Assembly: GCA_039908095.1 (NCBI GenBank)
Contig: JAMOBJ010000023.1
Coordinates: 1-54,707, forward strand
Origin: Nitrospirae bacterium YQR-1
GTDB lineage: Bacteria > Nitrospirota > Thermodesulfovibrionia > Thermodesulfovibrionales > Magnetobacteriaceae
Direction: 5' to 3'
Length of the DNA stretch: 54,707 bases
Shown here: one piece after another, positions 35,399 to 44,820 of the stretch
Layout: each line of letters starts with the position of its first letter
How positions within the stretch are numbered: position 1 is the stretch's first letter
Notes under the pieces: generated by a model
The model's input: only the letters and a program-made list of their open reading frames with translations
The model's database searches: none
Told to the model about the DNA's origin: nothing
Program-made: the position numbers and the translations under genes

Positions 35399-37414
35399 AT
35401 GAAAATTAAGACAAAAATAAGGGGTACGGTATTTTTGATTTTTCTGCTGACTTTGACCAGTGCTGTTTCAGTTTATCTGTTGCTTGACAAAATGGAGTTT
35501 GACGCTAAAGTGGTTAATTATTCCGGTATTGTAAGGGGGGCAACTCAGAGGCTTGTAAAGATGGAAGCAGCAGGGAAACCGATGGACGATTTAATACAAA
35601 AATTAGATAAGATCATAGAAGGTTTAGTTAACGGCAGCAGTGAGCTGATGCTGCCGGTGGCTACCGACGGCAATTACATCGCTATTATGGCGGAAGTGCG
35701 TAAGTCATGGGGTGAGCTTAAAGATAATGTTATAAAGGCTAGAACCGACCCTGCTGCCAGAGATGCCGTTGTAAGGCAGAGTGAGGAGTATTTTGAACTA
35801 ACCAACAAAGCTGTGTCAGAGGCTGAGAGGTTCTCAAAGAATAAGGTAGATGCACTCAAGCATATACAAATAGTTATTTTATGTTTTACTTTGATTATCT
35901 TAATTATCATTTGGATATTTAGCAACAAGCATGTTTCCGTGCCTCTTTCAATGCTTGCCGGAAAGGTGGATACACTGGTGAGGGGAGACCTCCGGTTGAG
36001 CATAGATTATAGAAGTAAGGATGAAATCGGGATACTTTCACAGGGCATGAACGAAATGATACGTTCTTTCAGCAGCACTATAGATACAATACTGGACATA
36101 GCAGACAGGCTTTCGGTAAATACGGAAAAAATACTGAGGTCAAAAGCGGAAAAGACGAGGCAAGGGTATGAAAACCTGGCATCGCAGGCATCGCAGTCTG
36201 CCGGTGCTGCGGAGGATTTAGCGCTTACGATTACCGACATAGCCGCTAACACCTCAAAGGTGTCTGAGGCATCTGCACTTGCTATGGAAAGTGCACATAA
36301 GGGTAAGGATGTCTCTGATGGAGCTATAAAAATAATAAATCAGGTACATTCCTCCACAGTGGAGTTATCGGCAATGGTTAAAAACCTCAATGCAAGTGTA
36401 GCGGATATTGGCAATGTTGTAACTGTTATCAACGATATAGCAGACCAGACAAACCTCCTTGCTCTTAATGCTGCAATAGAGGCGGCAAGGGCGGGGGAGC
36501 AGGGACGCGGCTTTGCAGTTGTGGCGGATGAGGTAAGAAAACTGGCGGAAAAGACAATAAAGCAAACCGCAGAAATATACGAGAAAATTAAAACTGTTCA
36601 GGATGACTCCAGAGGTACCGCTAAGTCGATGGAGGACGCCTCCGCAGGAGTGTCAAGAGCTACCGAGTATATTAACGATGTCGGCATATCCCTCACAACG
36701 ATAGTAGATAGTGTAAGACATACAAGGGATCAGGTACAGCAAATACAGAGCTCGGTTGACAGACAGGTTGAGCTTTCCGACAGGGTTGCCACCAATGTGG
36801 TAAAAACCTCCGCTGTAGTGTCTGACATGGGCCATATGGCTGATGAGGTAATTGAAGATCTGGCAGTGATGACCGGCATTTCCTCTGATTTAAGGGCAGC
36901 CTCGGCAAAGTTTAAGACAAGTGCCGATGTCATAGCAAAGGTGGATATATCTGAAGCGGCACACACTCTGCACATCAGTCATGAATCTCATAAAACTGAA
37001 GGGTTAGGTATGCAGTTTGATGAGACGTTTTCTGTAGGAAACCAGACAATCGACAAACAGCATCAGGAACTGTTTAAGTTGAAAAATGACCTGCTTGCCG
37101 TTATGTCTGAGGGCAGGGGGAAGGAGGAAATAGCGAGGGTTTTGCACTTTCTTGAGGATTACATAGTAAAGCATTTTTCAATGGAAGAGGGACTTATGAA
37201 AAAATATGACTATCCCGATTACACCTCTCATATAGCACAACACAAGGCACTGATGGATGCAGTGGGGGGATTTAAAGAAACATTTATAAAGAACGGCCCC
37301 TCACGGACGCTGCTTTTGGACATTCAACATGCGGTTGACAATTGGCTCAAAGCTCATATAAAAAACGTTGATATATTGTTAGGTAGATTTCTGAAAACCA
37401 GGGGACATGCTTAG
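35399..37414 (+). CDS. Methyl-accepting chemotaxis protein with C-terminal hemerythrin
   Basis: 671 residues. Membrane helix about 9-28, a periplasmic PilJ-type sensor part ([16 protein letters not shown]), a second helix about 157-175, HAMP, then the signalling helices with the conserved tip [20 protein letters not shown]. From about 535 a hemerythrin domain follows, with the di-iron ligands in [28 protein letters not shown] and [11 protein letters not shown]. Hemerythrin receptors can bind oxygen, so it is likely an oxygen or redox receptor for aerotaxis. It lies after the CheY-CheC-GGDEF operon and a MITE; the convergent hldA ends only five bases away. Confidence 0.95.
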   Translation: MKIKTKIRGTVFLIFLLTLTSAVSVYLLLDKMEFDAKVVNYSGIVRGATQRLVKMEAAGKPMDDLIQKLDKIIEGLVNGSSELMLPVATDGNYIAIMAEVRKSWGELKDNVIKARTDPAARDAVVRQSEEYFELTNKAVSEAERFSKNKVDALKHIQIVILCFTLIILIIIWIFSNKHVSVPLSMLAGKVDTLVRGDLRLSIDYRSKDEIGILSQGMNEMIRSFSSTIDTILDIADRLSVNTEKILRSKAEKTRQGYENLASQASQSAGAAEDLALTITDIAANTSKVSEASALAMESAHKGKDVSDGAIKIINQVHSSTVELSAMVKNLNASVADIGNVVTVINDIADQTNLLALNAAIEAARAGEQGRGFAVVADEVRKLAEKTIKQTAEIYEKIKTVQDDSRGTAKSMEDASAGVSRATEYINDVGISLTTIVDSVRHTRDQVQQIQSSVDRQVELSDRVATNVVKTSAVVSDMGHMADEVIEDLAVMTGISSDLRAASAKFKTSADVIAKVDISEAAHTLHISHESHKTEGLGMQFDETFSVGNQTIDKQHQELFKLKNDLLAVMSEGRGKEEIARVLHFLEDYIVKHFSMEEGLMKKYDYPDYTSHIAQHKALMDAVGGFKETFIKNGPSRTLLLDIQHAVDNWLKAHIKNVDILLGRFLKTRGHA

Positions 37415-37419
37415 TGTTG

Positions 37420-38388
37420 TCAGGTAAGGTCACTAAGTGAAGATAACAGGGTATCAACTGTAGTTGCCGCCGTCCCTACAAACCCTACCACAATGCCTGC
37501 GGCATGATTTGCTATTACTGCGCTTTCAACCAGTGTTGCACCTGAGACGTGTGCAAGTGTAAATGCCGATATCACCGTATCTCCTGCGCCTGTTACATCA
37601 TACACTGCTTTAGCCACAGTAGGTATGTGATGAATCTCATTTTCGTGAAAAAGGCTCATTCCCTCATCGCCTCTGGTTATCAGCACACTTTTTAAGTTCA
37701 GTGTTTTAAGGAGTTTTCTGCCTGCCTTAATCAGAGATTGCATATCCTCAATAATGACACCGGAGCCCTCCTGTGCCTCCTTTTTATTAGGAGTTATGAG
37801 GGATATTCCGTGGTAGTAAGGAAAGTGCCCAACCTTTGGGTCAGCCGATATAAACTTATCTTTCCCAGCTGTTTTATCTACGAGAAATTTAATAAATCCC
37901 GGAGTTATTACGCCTTTTTTATAGTCTGAGATAATAATGCCGTCAAAGCTGTTAAAATTATCTCCTACATACTCCGTTATATGTTTTAAGGCGGACTTAC
38001 CGATGGAAGCTCTGCTTTCTTTGTCAAAGCGGACTACCTGCTGGCTGTGTGCCATAACACGGGTCTTTGTGGTAGTCGGCCTTTGATCGCGGTATATGCC
38101 GGCAGTACTGATTCCTTTTTCTTTAAACAAAGAGGACAGAACAGCCTCGTTGTAGTCATCCCCTGCCACACCGGATACTGTTACAGAGGCCCCGAGGGAG
38201 ACCACATTGTTTGCCACGTTACCGGCCCCGCCTAACAGATAGCTCTCCCTTTGTACATCCACCACAGGCACCGGTGCCTCAGGAGATATCCTCTCCACCT
38301 TCCCCCACACATAGTGGTCCAGTATTATATCCCCTATGACCAAAATGTGCTTATCTCTGAATCTGTCTAAGATATTCTTAAAAGGCAT
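37420..38388 (-). CDS. hldA: D-glycero-beta-D-manno-heptose-7-phosphate kinase
   Basis: 322 residues, RfaE1/HldA type (PfkB family ribokinase fold), the kinase half only, without the adenylyltransferase half of HldE. Landmarks: VIGDIILDHYVWGKVERISPE near the N terminus (start of it), GGAGNVANNV, LITPNKKEAQ, and the catalytic VYDVTGAGDTVISAF. It phosphorylates heptose 7-phosphate for lipopolysaccharide inner core. It fits the surface polysaccharide cluster further right. Start at 38388. Confidence 0.93.
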   Translation of the reverse strand: MPFKNILDRFRDKHILVIGDIILDHYVWGKVERISPEAPVPVVDVQRESYLLGGAGNVANNVVSLGASVTVSGVAGDDYNEAVLSSLFKEKGISTAGIYRDQRPTTTKTRVMAHSQQVVRFDKESRASIGKSALKHITEYVGDNFNSFDGIIISDYKKGVITPGFIKFLVDKTAGKDKFISADPKVGHFPYYHGISLITPNKKEAQEGSGVIIEDMQSLIKAGRKLLKTLNLKSVLITRGDEGMSLFHENEIHHIPTVAKAVYDVTGAGDTVISAFTLAHVSGATLVESAVIANHAAGIVVGFVGTAATTVDTLLSSLSDLT

Positions 38389-38448
38389 TTCTCAAAGAAG
38401 GATATAATATATGGTGGCTGTAAATCAAGAAAAAAATACAACAACATT

Positions 38449-39861
38449 TCAGTTTATTGACTCAATGGCTTTACTTATTCGTTTTAAAGCTCTTTCTTTG
38501 CCGATAATTTCTATAACTTCATAAATCCCTGGACTTACAGTGTTTCCTGTCAGGGCGACTCTTACAGGTTGGGCGATTTTTCCAAGTTGCACGTTAAGCT
38601 CAGACATCAGAGACAGAAAAACAGCCTCTATATCGTTAGCGGTAAAGTTTTCCAGAAGTTGCAGCTTTTCAAACACGGCGGTAAGGAACGGTTTTGTTTC
38701 CTGATTTATAAACTTCTTGCCGGCTTTTTCATCAATTTCAACTGTGTCGGCAATGTAGTATCTAAGGGAATTTGCCAGCTCAGGGAGTGTTCTTGAGCGC
38801 TCCTGAAGGGTTTTTATAGCATTAGATATCCATTGCTCGTCAAACTCGTATGTTTCATCTACAATGTTTGCTGATAAAAGAAACGGTCTTACAAGTGGTA
38901 CCAGTCTCATGGGGCCGGAGTGTTTAATGTACTCACTGTTTAACCACAGGAGTTTTTCGGGATTAAACACGGCTGAGGATTTCCCTACCGAGTCGAGTGA
39001 AAATTTCTCCCTCAAATCCTCAATAGTAAAGACCTCTTGGTCGCCATAAGACCAGCCAAGACGCACAAGGTAATTAAGCAGCGCCTCCGGCAGATACCCC
39101 ATATCTTTATACGCTAAAACTGATGTTGCCCCGTGGCGTTTACTTAATCTTGTCTTATCGGAGCCTAAGATCATCGGCAAGTGGGCAAATGCAGGCGCTT
39201 TTTTATCAAAAGCACGGTAAATCTGAATCTGTTTAGGGGTATTGTTAAGATGGTCATCCCCCCTTATGATGTGAGTTATCCCCATGTCAATGTCATCACA
39301 TACGACAACAAAGTTATAGGTGGGAGAGCCGTCTGAACGCATTATTATAAAATCATCAAGGACGGAATTTTCAAAATCAACCCTGCCCTTTATCATGTCA
39401 TCAACAACGGTTTGCCCATCAAGCGGCATTTTAAACCGGATGGTGGGTTTTATACCGCCCGGAGGGGTTTTAATGTCTCTGCATCTGCCGTCGTACTTCG
39501 GAGGTTTTCCATGAGCCAGAGCCTCTTTTCTTCGCATTTCAAGCTCATCCGGTTCGCAGTAACAGTAGTAAGCGTTTCCGTTTTCAAGCATCTCCATTGC
39601 ATACTTATAGTAAGTGTCTGAGCGGTCGGTTTGTCGAATCGGCCCCTCATCCCAGTTGAGGTTAAGCCACCTCATGCCGTCAATTATTGCCTCTATAAAT
39701 TCGTCCGTGGAACGGCTCCTGTCGGTATCCTCAATTCGCAAAATGAAAGTCCCGTTGTGTTTACGTGCAAAGAGATAATTAAATAAAGCAGTCCTTGCCC
39801 CCCCTATGTGGAGATAACCTGTAGGGCTTGGTGCAAACCGTACTCTTACGTCTTCAGACAA
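38449..39861 (-). CDS. gltX: Glutamyl-tRNA synthetase
   Basis: 470 residues from a TTG at 39861, with AAGGAGG six bases upstream. The frame is open to 39993, but that would overlap the ferredoxin gene by 83 bases; the short form has the family's normal length and start (SEDVRVRFAPSPTGYLHIGG). HIGH motif variant HIGG, KMSKS motif in TRLSKRHG. It charges tRNA-Glu (one lies at 50125). The anticodon-binding alpha-helical part is intact. The stop at 38449 lies 60 bases before hldA. Confidence 0.95.
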   Translation of the reverse strand: MSEDVRVRFAPSPTGYLHIGGARTALFNYLFARKHNGTFILRIEDTDRSRSTDEFIEAIIDGMRWLNLNWDEGPIRQTDRSDTYYKYAMEMLENGNAYYCYCEPDELEMRRKEALAHGKPPKYDGRCRDIKTPPGGIKPTIRFKMPLDGQTVVDDMIKGRVDFENSVLDDFIIMRSDGSPTYNFVVVCDDIDMGITHIIRGDDHLNNTPKQIQIYRAFDKKAPAFAHLPMILGSDKTRLSKRHGATSVLAYKDMGYLPEALLNYLVRLGWSYGDQEVFTIEDLREKFSLDSVGKSSAVFNPEKLLWLNSEYIKHSGPMRLVPLVRPFLLSANIVDETYEFDEQWISNAIKTLQERSRTLPELANSLRYYIADTVEIDEKAGKKFINQETKPFLTAVFEKLQLLENFTANDIEAVFLSLMSELNVQLGKIAQPVRVALTGNTVSPGIYEVIEIIGKERALKRISKAIESIN

Positions 39862-39910
39862 AATATCCTCCTTTTCATACAAGAAACCACTGACTTGCGT
39901 AACGGCAGGG

Positions 39911-40099
39911 TCATTCAATGTGTATTGCGTGGACAGGACAGTTTTCCTCCGCAGACTCACAACATCCGGCATAATCACACCCCTCGGGGTCAATTACCTC
40001 TGACTTGCCGATTTCCTCATCAACATGAAAAACCGCAGGGCATAGCTCCTCACATCTACCGCAGCCGATACAAGTATCATCATCCACTCTTACCATCAT
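39911..40099 (-). CDS. Small [4Fe-4S]-type ferredoxin
   Basis: 62 residues from ATG at 40099 (40096 also possible). The first cluster site CIGCGRCEELCP is complete, and the second half has CDYAGCCESAEENCP, so one [4Fe-4S] cluster with C-x2-C-x2-C plus the distant Cys-Pro fits a Thermotoga-type monocluster ferredoxin. TTACAAT lies a few bases before, with no ribosome binding site, hinting at a very short leader. It is upstream of gltX by 49 bases. Confidence 0.85.
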   Translation of the reverse strand: MMVRVDDDTCIGCGRCEELCPAVFHVDEEIGKSEVIDPEGCDYAGCCESAEENCPVHAIHIE

Positions 40100-40196
40100 A
40101 ACGGCCCTATTGTAACACAAAACTTTGAGGAGTTACTATATATTATATTCAACTGATGTTTGATAAAAAGGTTACTTCCAAAAATATAAACAAATA

Positions 40197-42404
40197 TTAC
40201 TTAGCATTTTCTTGTTTGTAATAACATTCAATGAAGGACTGAATTGCAGCCATATTTGTTTTAAAAGAAATATTATTACCGTTTATTATTTTTTCTCTCA
40301 TTAAGGACAGGATAATCAGCTGCGGATGTTCTACATCATAAAGGACTTCACCATTAAGTAGTCGTTTTGTTTGAGATTGTATTTTCTTATCTCCATATTT
40401 ATCTTTTCGTAATAAATAAAATTGTTCCCAATTTGTCTTATGCTTGTAAAGAAATCCGAAATAGACCGAAATTGTTTTCGAAAAAGATAAGAACTCTGCT
40501 TTCTTAGTTATAATTTCTCTATATATTTCTACGTAACTTTCATTGTCATTATTTAGTAACGTTTTCACTATATAATCCAGCTTCTCATCGAATTTATTTT
40601 CCAGATCAAGGTTTTTATCATTAAGTTTTTCATCATCAAAAAGCACTTCTTTATTGCTTAACTCCTTATATATATATACAAAAAGCATTCTTAAAGAATA
40701 CTCCCCTGCCTTTTCATAATTCCCATCAGTGTGTATTAATTCTGAAAGAAATGATAACAAAGATTTTTCATACAATTCATAATCACATAAGAACCCGCAT
40801 TGAAATGCAAAAAGATCGCATAGTGATTCACCAAATAATTTATCTTTATCATCAATAATTACATCCTCAAAGCTCACCATCTCATCTGTATTGCTGAAAC
40901 GGTACAGATGGCATATTTCGTGAAAAATGCCAAAATACATTTCAACTGAAAAAGTAATATCATATGGCATAATTATTAATTTATAATAATGACTGTAATA
41001 ATTGTATTTACCAATATTTATAAACCCTGTCCAATTGCCCAATCCGATATTATTTGAAATATCGTTGCATACAGCCTTAAGGGCTTTTAATAAAACCTGT
41101 TTGCCCCCTTTATATGGTGAGAAGTCTTCAGTTCCCTCCTGAAGAAAATACCCTCCAAGTCTTTGATTACATCCATCTTTTATATTGTTAATCATTGTCT
41201 CTAAATATTCTAAATGAGTTTGGTTGAGTTTCCCTGAATGAAACTTACTTCTAAGTGTTTGGTCGAAAGCTATTGTCTTCATTTCGTCCACATAATCAAC
41301 CATATCTTCTATAGAATCATAAAGTAATTCATTTTGTAGATATTGATTAAAAGTATATACTGTGGCTAAGATGGTTCCCTTTGCACCAGTGCTTATATCT
41401 TTAATTTTGCTTAGCGCCGCTGAACTTATTTTTATTGTTTTTGGTAAATAATAACTTTTGCTTAATTGTTCAGAACATGAAAAAGAATTTGCTCCTTTAA
41501 TCTGTACAGATGTTTTGAAAATTGAAATCCTGTTTTCTCTGCGAAACTCTATAAGTTTTCCTATAAATTCTCCCCATTTCCCCTTTGTAATCTCCACAGT
41601 GAAATCAAAAGAACCGTAGGTTATCATTGGTGTTGACTCAACTATCTCTGTTAAATTTTTCATATAACTAAGAAACTTATTATACAATGGTACTATCTCA
41701 GACGGTCTGCATGAGATAAAAACAGAAGGATAAAACGCATTGCTTGCAGCCATCTCATCTTTTGACAGGCAATTCTCTATAGAGTTATCCAAAATCATAT
41801 CAAACTTTATGCCTATCTGGGAAAATAACTTTACTGATATTTTTATAATTTTGGGGTCTATTTTTTGTATAAAACTACTGTATATTTCATTGAAAGTATC
41901 TGATGCATAAACCAGAACAATTTCACCCCAACCCAAATTTCCGAAAACCATGATGTTCTCATTATTCATAAAACTACTTAAAATTTTGTTGAAATCATCA
42001 TTATCCTTATTTTTTAGAAAAAAAGGGGCCAATTTAATAATACTTACACATATCAGTGGTTTATTAAAGTACTTACCTTTTTTTACACTTTTACGTTTGC
42101 TTCCGTGCAAGTTGTCCCACATGAAACAAAGAACTTCCGTACTGTAAACAATCCCTTCAATCGTACCCGAGTATGCCATATCATGCTTGAAATCCCGTCT
42201 AAAGATAATGAAGCATAAATCGTATTCACCAAATATCTTAAATCCAAAAAATTCTGAAATGCCCGAATCTTTCATAGTATCATCAAGATATTTTTTATAA
42301 GAAATATATACGCTTTCTTCCATGCCTACAACTGTCTTGAGAAATATTATTCTTACAGCAGTGTCGCCAATACGGAAAATATCTCTGTTGAGTTTTTTAG
42401 CCAT
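40197..42404 (-). CDS. Unrecognised HEICH-motif protein with RAM-like repeats, from the AT-rich island
   Basis: 735 residues, no known family. HEICH at residues 495-499 (GIFHEICHLYRF) with Glu526 in FGESLCDLF 27 residues later resembles the zinc site of gluzincin-type metallopeptidases. The N-terminal half holds three stretches with a glycine-aromatic-strand pattern (FGEYDLCFIIF, GNLGWGEIVLVYASD, TYGSFDFTVEITKGKW); the last, ending ISIFKTSVQIKG, recalls the ligand-binding (RAM) domain of Lrp-type regulators. The protein is rich in Lys, Asn and Ile and has no signal peptide. It follows the RelA/SpoT-type and small basic genes on one strand; a role in defence or as a toxin is inference. Confidence 0.75.
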   Translation of the reverse strand: MAKKLNRDIFRIGDTAVRIIFLKTVVGMEESVYISYKKYLDDTMKDSGISEFFGFKIFGEYDLCFIIFRRDFKHDMAYSGTIEGIVYSTEVLCFMWDNLHGSKRKSVKKGKYFNKPLICVSIIKLAPFFLKNKDNDDFNKILSSFMNNENIMVFGNLGWGEIVLVYASDTFNEIYSSFIQKIDPKIIKISVKLFSQIGIKFDMILDNSIENCLSKDEMAASNAFYPSVFISCRPSEIVPLYNKFLSYMKNLTEIVESTPMITYGSFDFTVEITKGKWGEFIGKLIEFRRENRISIFKTSVQIKGANSFSCSEQLSKSYYLPKTIKISSAALSKIKDISTGAKGTILATVYTFNQYLQNELLYDSIEDMVDYVDEMKTIAFDQTLRSKFHSGKLNQTHLEYLETMINNIKDGCNQRLGGYFLQEGTEDFSPYKGGKQVLLKALKAVCNDISNNIGLGNWTGFINIGKYNYYSHYYKLIIMPYDITFSVEMYFGIFHEICHLYRFSNTDEMVSFEDVIIDDKDKLFGESLCDLFAFQCGFLCDYELYEKSLLSFLSELIHTDGNYEKAGEYSLRMLFVYIYKELSNKEVLFDDEKLNDKNLDLENKFDEKLDYIVKTLLNNDNESYVEIYREIITKKAEFLSFSKTISVYFGFLYKHKTNWEQFYLLRKDKYGDKKIQSQTKRLLNGEVLYDVEHPQLIILSLMREKIINGNNISFKTNMAAIQSFIECYYKQENAK

Positions 42405-42439
42405 ATTACTTGAGTATAAAAAAATAGCTATTCATGTGG

Positions 42440-42793
42440 CTAGCTATTCCAACCCATAGATTTAATATTCTTCACAGCATCTTTTTTTAGCTCAAGCTCT
42501 GTTTTAAATCTCTTAATTCTATCTTTCAGAAATGTTTCTTTATTTTTTAGGCTAAAGATAATATCGTCTTCCCACGGTTTAGAATAAGCTTTTTGAGCTA
42601 AAGGGCCGGAAATACTATCCGGGTTCTGTATTCTCAAACGGCTTGCCTCATTTTCCAATGCTTTACTGTTTAACTGCACTTTGTCTGATGGTTCAAGACT
42701 AAAAGAGTACTCTCCAAATAACTGACCCTTTGATAATTTACGCACTTTTACCCCCTTTTTTATTCCTTTTTTTATTCCTTTTTTTTGCTGCAT
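42440..42793 (-). CDS. Small basic protein between RelA-like and HEICH genes
   Basis: 117 residues if started at the ATG at 42793; a GTG at 42745 with GGGGG seven bases before it gives 101 and overlaps the upstream stop by only eight bases. Not recognised. After a repeated KKGI stretch forced by the other frame, the rest is charged and helical, with FGEYSFSLEPSDKVQLNSKA and a C-terminal Lys-rich part (DRIKRFKTELELKKDAVKNI). It could be an antitoxin or adaptor for the neighbour enzymes. I cannot say more. Confidence 0.6.
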   Translation of the reverse strand: MQQKKGIKKGIKKGVKVRKLSKGQLFGEYSFSLEPSDKVQLNSKALENEASRLRIQNPDSISGPLAQKAYSKPWEDDIIFSLKNKETFLKDRIKRFKTELELKKDAVKNIKSMGWNS

Positions 42794-43556
42794 CAACCTG
42801 ATTTCTTACCTCAATAAGAAATGAATCTGTAGCATCTAAAGAATCGCTAATCTTATTCATAAGATTACCTATACGTTCCTTGGTTTTTTCATCATCTACT
42901 TCCCAACCATCAAATTGTTTATAGATTAACTCATGGGATATTATCCCCCAGACATCTTGAAGGGATGACCTGCCTTGAACCTCACAAATAAAAATTTCTT
43001 TTCTATCATCATATACCATAGTATCTAGTACTACTCCAACAAAAAAATGGTAAGCACGATAACCGGTCCTTCCACTACTTAGATTCTTTCCATCTATTGC
43101 ATGCTTTCCAGCTAAGTAATTCTCATCTTCATAGCCATTTTTTCTAAGTTCAGCAGCATATCCTAATCCATTCAAATGTGGACGAATAAATGTCTCAATC
43201 GTATGTTCTATTTGGTCACTGTAGTGACACGCAAATCTTACACCTGCTTTATCTTTGATATCTAAATAACAATTTTTTAAAAGTTCATACGTTAATCCTT
43301 CTGTCTTAGATTGTTCTTTTACTTTTTTAAAAAGTTTTTTAAAAAGGCTTTCCTTATCTTTAGCTCTTCCCTCTACCGCTCTGGTAAAAAGCTTGTTATC
43401 AGTTGTTTTGTTTAAATCATTTAAATCATTTGTAAGTTTTTCTTGAGCATCGCGAGCCTTATAGAAGTCAATTTGACGGAGCGCTTCTATTTCTTTGATA
43501 GAGTCACTCTCCATAAAATTCTCATAAGAGTCAATGCGTAAGGGGCTCTTCTTCAT
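42738..43556 (-). CDS. RelA/SpoT-type nucleotide synthetase, likely toxic small alarmone synthetase
   Basis: 272 residues from the ATG at 43556 (a TTG four codons up is possible). PF04607-type catalytic domain: GRAKDKESLFKKL (ATP-binding RxK region), DIKDKAGVRFACHY, GRTGYRAYHFFVG, and EVQGRSSLQDVWGIISHELIYK. There is no hydrolase, TGS or ACT domain, so it is a stand-alone synthetase; such enzymes make (p)ppGpp or, as ToxSAS toxins, ppApp or pyrophosphorylated tRNA. The C terminus is a Lys-rich tail built from a 12-base repeat. It is the first gene of a three-gene AT-rich island and has a clear promoter. Confidence 0.85.
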   Translation of the reverse strand: MKKSPLRIDSYENFMESDSIKEIEALRQIDFYKARDAQEKLTNDLNDLNKTTDNKLFTRAVEGRAKDKESLFKKLFKKVKEQSKTEGLTYELLKNCYLDIKDKAGVRFACHYSDQIEHTIETFIRPHLNGLGYAAELRKNGYEDENYLAGKHAIDGKNLSSGRTGYRAYHFFVGVVLDTMVYDDRKEIFICEVQGRSSLQDVWGIISHELIYKQFDGWEVDDEKTKERIGNLMNKISDSLDATDSFLIEVRNQVDAAKKRNKKRNKKGGKSA

Positions 43557-43651
43557 AAAACTAAACAAGTCTCAGGCCGCTGCACGACTACCTGATACAC
43601 TTTTATAATGTCTAAAAACATGTTCTGCATATACTAAACACATGATAGGTT

Positions 43652-43680
43652 AAAATACCATATAAAAAAACCTTTGTCAA
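43652..43680 (-). promoter_or_regulatory. Promoter of the RelA-like operon
   Basis: On the minus strand: TTGACA (43680-43675), 17-base spacer, TATTTT (43657-43652). The leader to the ATG at 43556 is about 88 bases. The -35 touches the 3' end of the preceding glycosyltransferase gene. Confidence 0.6.
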
Positions 43681-43686
43681 ATAGAC

Positions 43687-44811
43687 TTACCTGTTACAGG
43701 CTTTTTCAAAGGATTTAACCATGGAGGACGAAAAGTTATTCCAGGTTAAATTGTTTTTAACGTAAAGCCGTCCACGCCCGGCCTGCTCTTTATATTTATC
43801 ATAACTTTTATAGACGTCCAGAATTGCCTCAGCAAAGTTATCGGTAACGACTCCGATATTTTCACACTCTATGATTGATGCAGCTGTCATGTCCTTTGAA
43901 GCAACTATGGGCAGTGCGGCGCTGAGGGCTTCAAACGGAGTGAGCCACCCTCCCTGGGACTTTATCGGATGAAGGAGTACGCCTGAGCTGTAAAAAAGCT
44001 CTCTCAGGCGGTCCCTGTTAATGTGTCCGGTAAATTCAACGTATGGCTTCAGCTCATGCTCATTTATATATTCCTTTACCTCGGCATAATAATGATCTTC
44101 TTGATGCCCTGCAAGAATCAACAGTATTTCAGGAATGTCCCTCCTTAAAATATTTATTGCTTTAAGGCTTGCCAGTTGGTTTTTTAACGGATTAATTATC
44201 CCGACATGAAGCACTGTGAATCGTCCATCTGCTCTGCGGGTTAAGTTTTCCGGAGGCAAGGAAAAAAAATCGTAATTGATCCCGTAGGGGATTATATCCG
44301 GCTCTATGCCGTATAACCTTTTGAAGCGTTGAGCGTTAAACTCATCCGCAACAACCACGTTTTTAATAAATCTCTTTACAACTTGTTTGTCAAATCCGTA
44401 AAAAACATTCTTGGTAAACCTCTTTAATAATCCCTCTCTGTGAGTACTTCCGCCTAAGAGCACCTCAGGAGGTTCATTACAAAGCCAGACTACAGGCTTG
44501 CCTTGGGCAACGGCAGCCAGCTCGGCAGGTGCGTTGTGGGCGTTTATGACGTCAAAGCCAGCTATATTTCTGCGTATGCCTTTGTTTAAAAACCAAATGT
44601 TTTTTGCCAAATCGCTCCAGTTATTTCTGACCTCAAACGGAGCCTTTATGATCTCTGTGTTTTTCAGGTCGTTCTCAATCTCGGGGATAATGTTAGTTGT
44701 CAGAAGTGCGTGTTCAATCCCGTTAGCACTAAGGTAATTTGAGAGCTTAACGATAACCAGCTCGGCCCCGCCGTAGATGAACATATGTGGATTTACTATA
44801 AGTACCCTCAT
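43687..44811 (-). CDS. Family 4-type glycosyltransferase
   Basis: 374 residues, GT-B fold. N-terminal MRVLIVNPHMFIYGGAE with the glycine-rich acceptor loop, and C-terminal donor site: RFTVLHVGIINPLKNQLASL, LHPIKSQGGWLTPFEALSAA with the E-x7-E-type Glu. It transfers a sugar from a nucleotide donor to a lipid- or polymer-linked acceptor. It ends a reverse-strand operon of surface glycan genes, ten bases after the radical SAM gene, and borders the AT-rich island on its other side. Substrate unknown. Confidence 0.9.
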   Translation of the reverse strand: MRVLIVNPHMFIYGGAELVIVKLSNYLSANGIEHALLTTNIIPEIENDLKNTEIIKAPFEVRNNWSDLAKNIWFLNKGIRRNIAGFDVINAHNAPAELAAVAQGKPVVWLCNEPPEVLLGGSTHREGLLKRFTKNVFYGFDKQVVKRFIKNVVVADEFNAQRFKRLYGIEPDIIPYGINYDFFSLPPENLTRRADGRFTVLHVGIINPLKNQLASLKAINILRRDIPEILLILAGHQEDHYYAEVKEYINEHELKPYVEFTGHINRDRLRELFYSSGVLLHPIKSQGGWLTPFEALSAALPIVASKDMTAASIIECENIGVVTDNFAEAILDVYKSYDKYKEQAGRGRLYVKNNLTWNNFSSSMVKSFEKACNR

Positions 44812-44820
44812 TTGTTTAAA

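Noticed and set aside
39862..39993. Longer GltX start
   Set aside because: It would overlap the ferredoxin gene and has no family likeness, while the TTG at 39861 has a good ribosome binding site.
42738..42796. Programmed -1 frameshift on the A-rich tract fusing the RelA-like and small basic proteins
   Set aside because: The small frame is +1 relative to the RelA-like frame, so a -1 slip would not join them.
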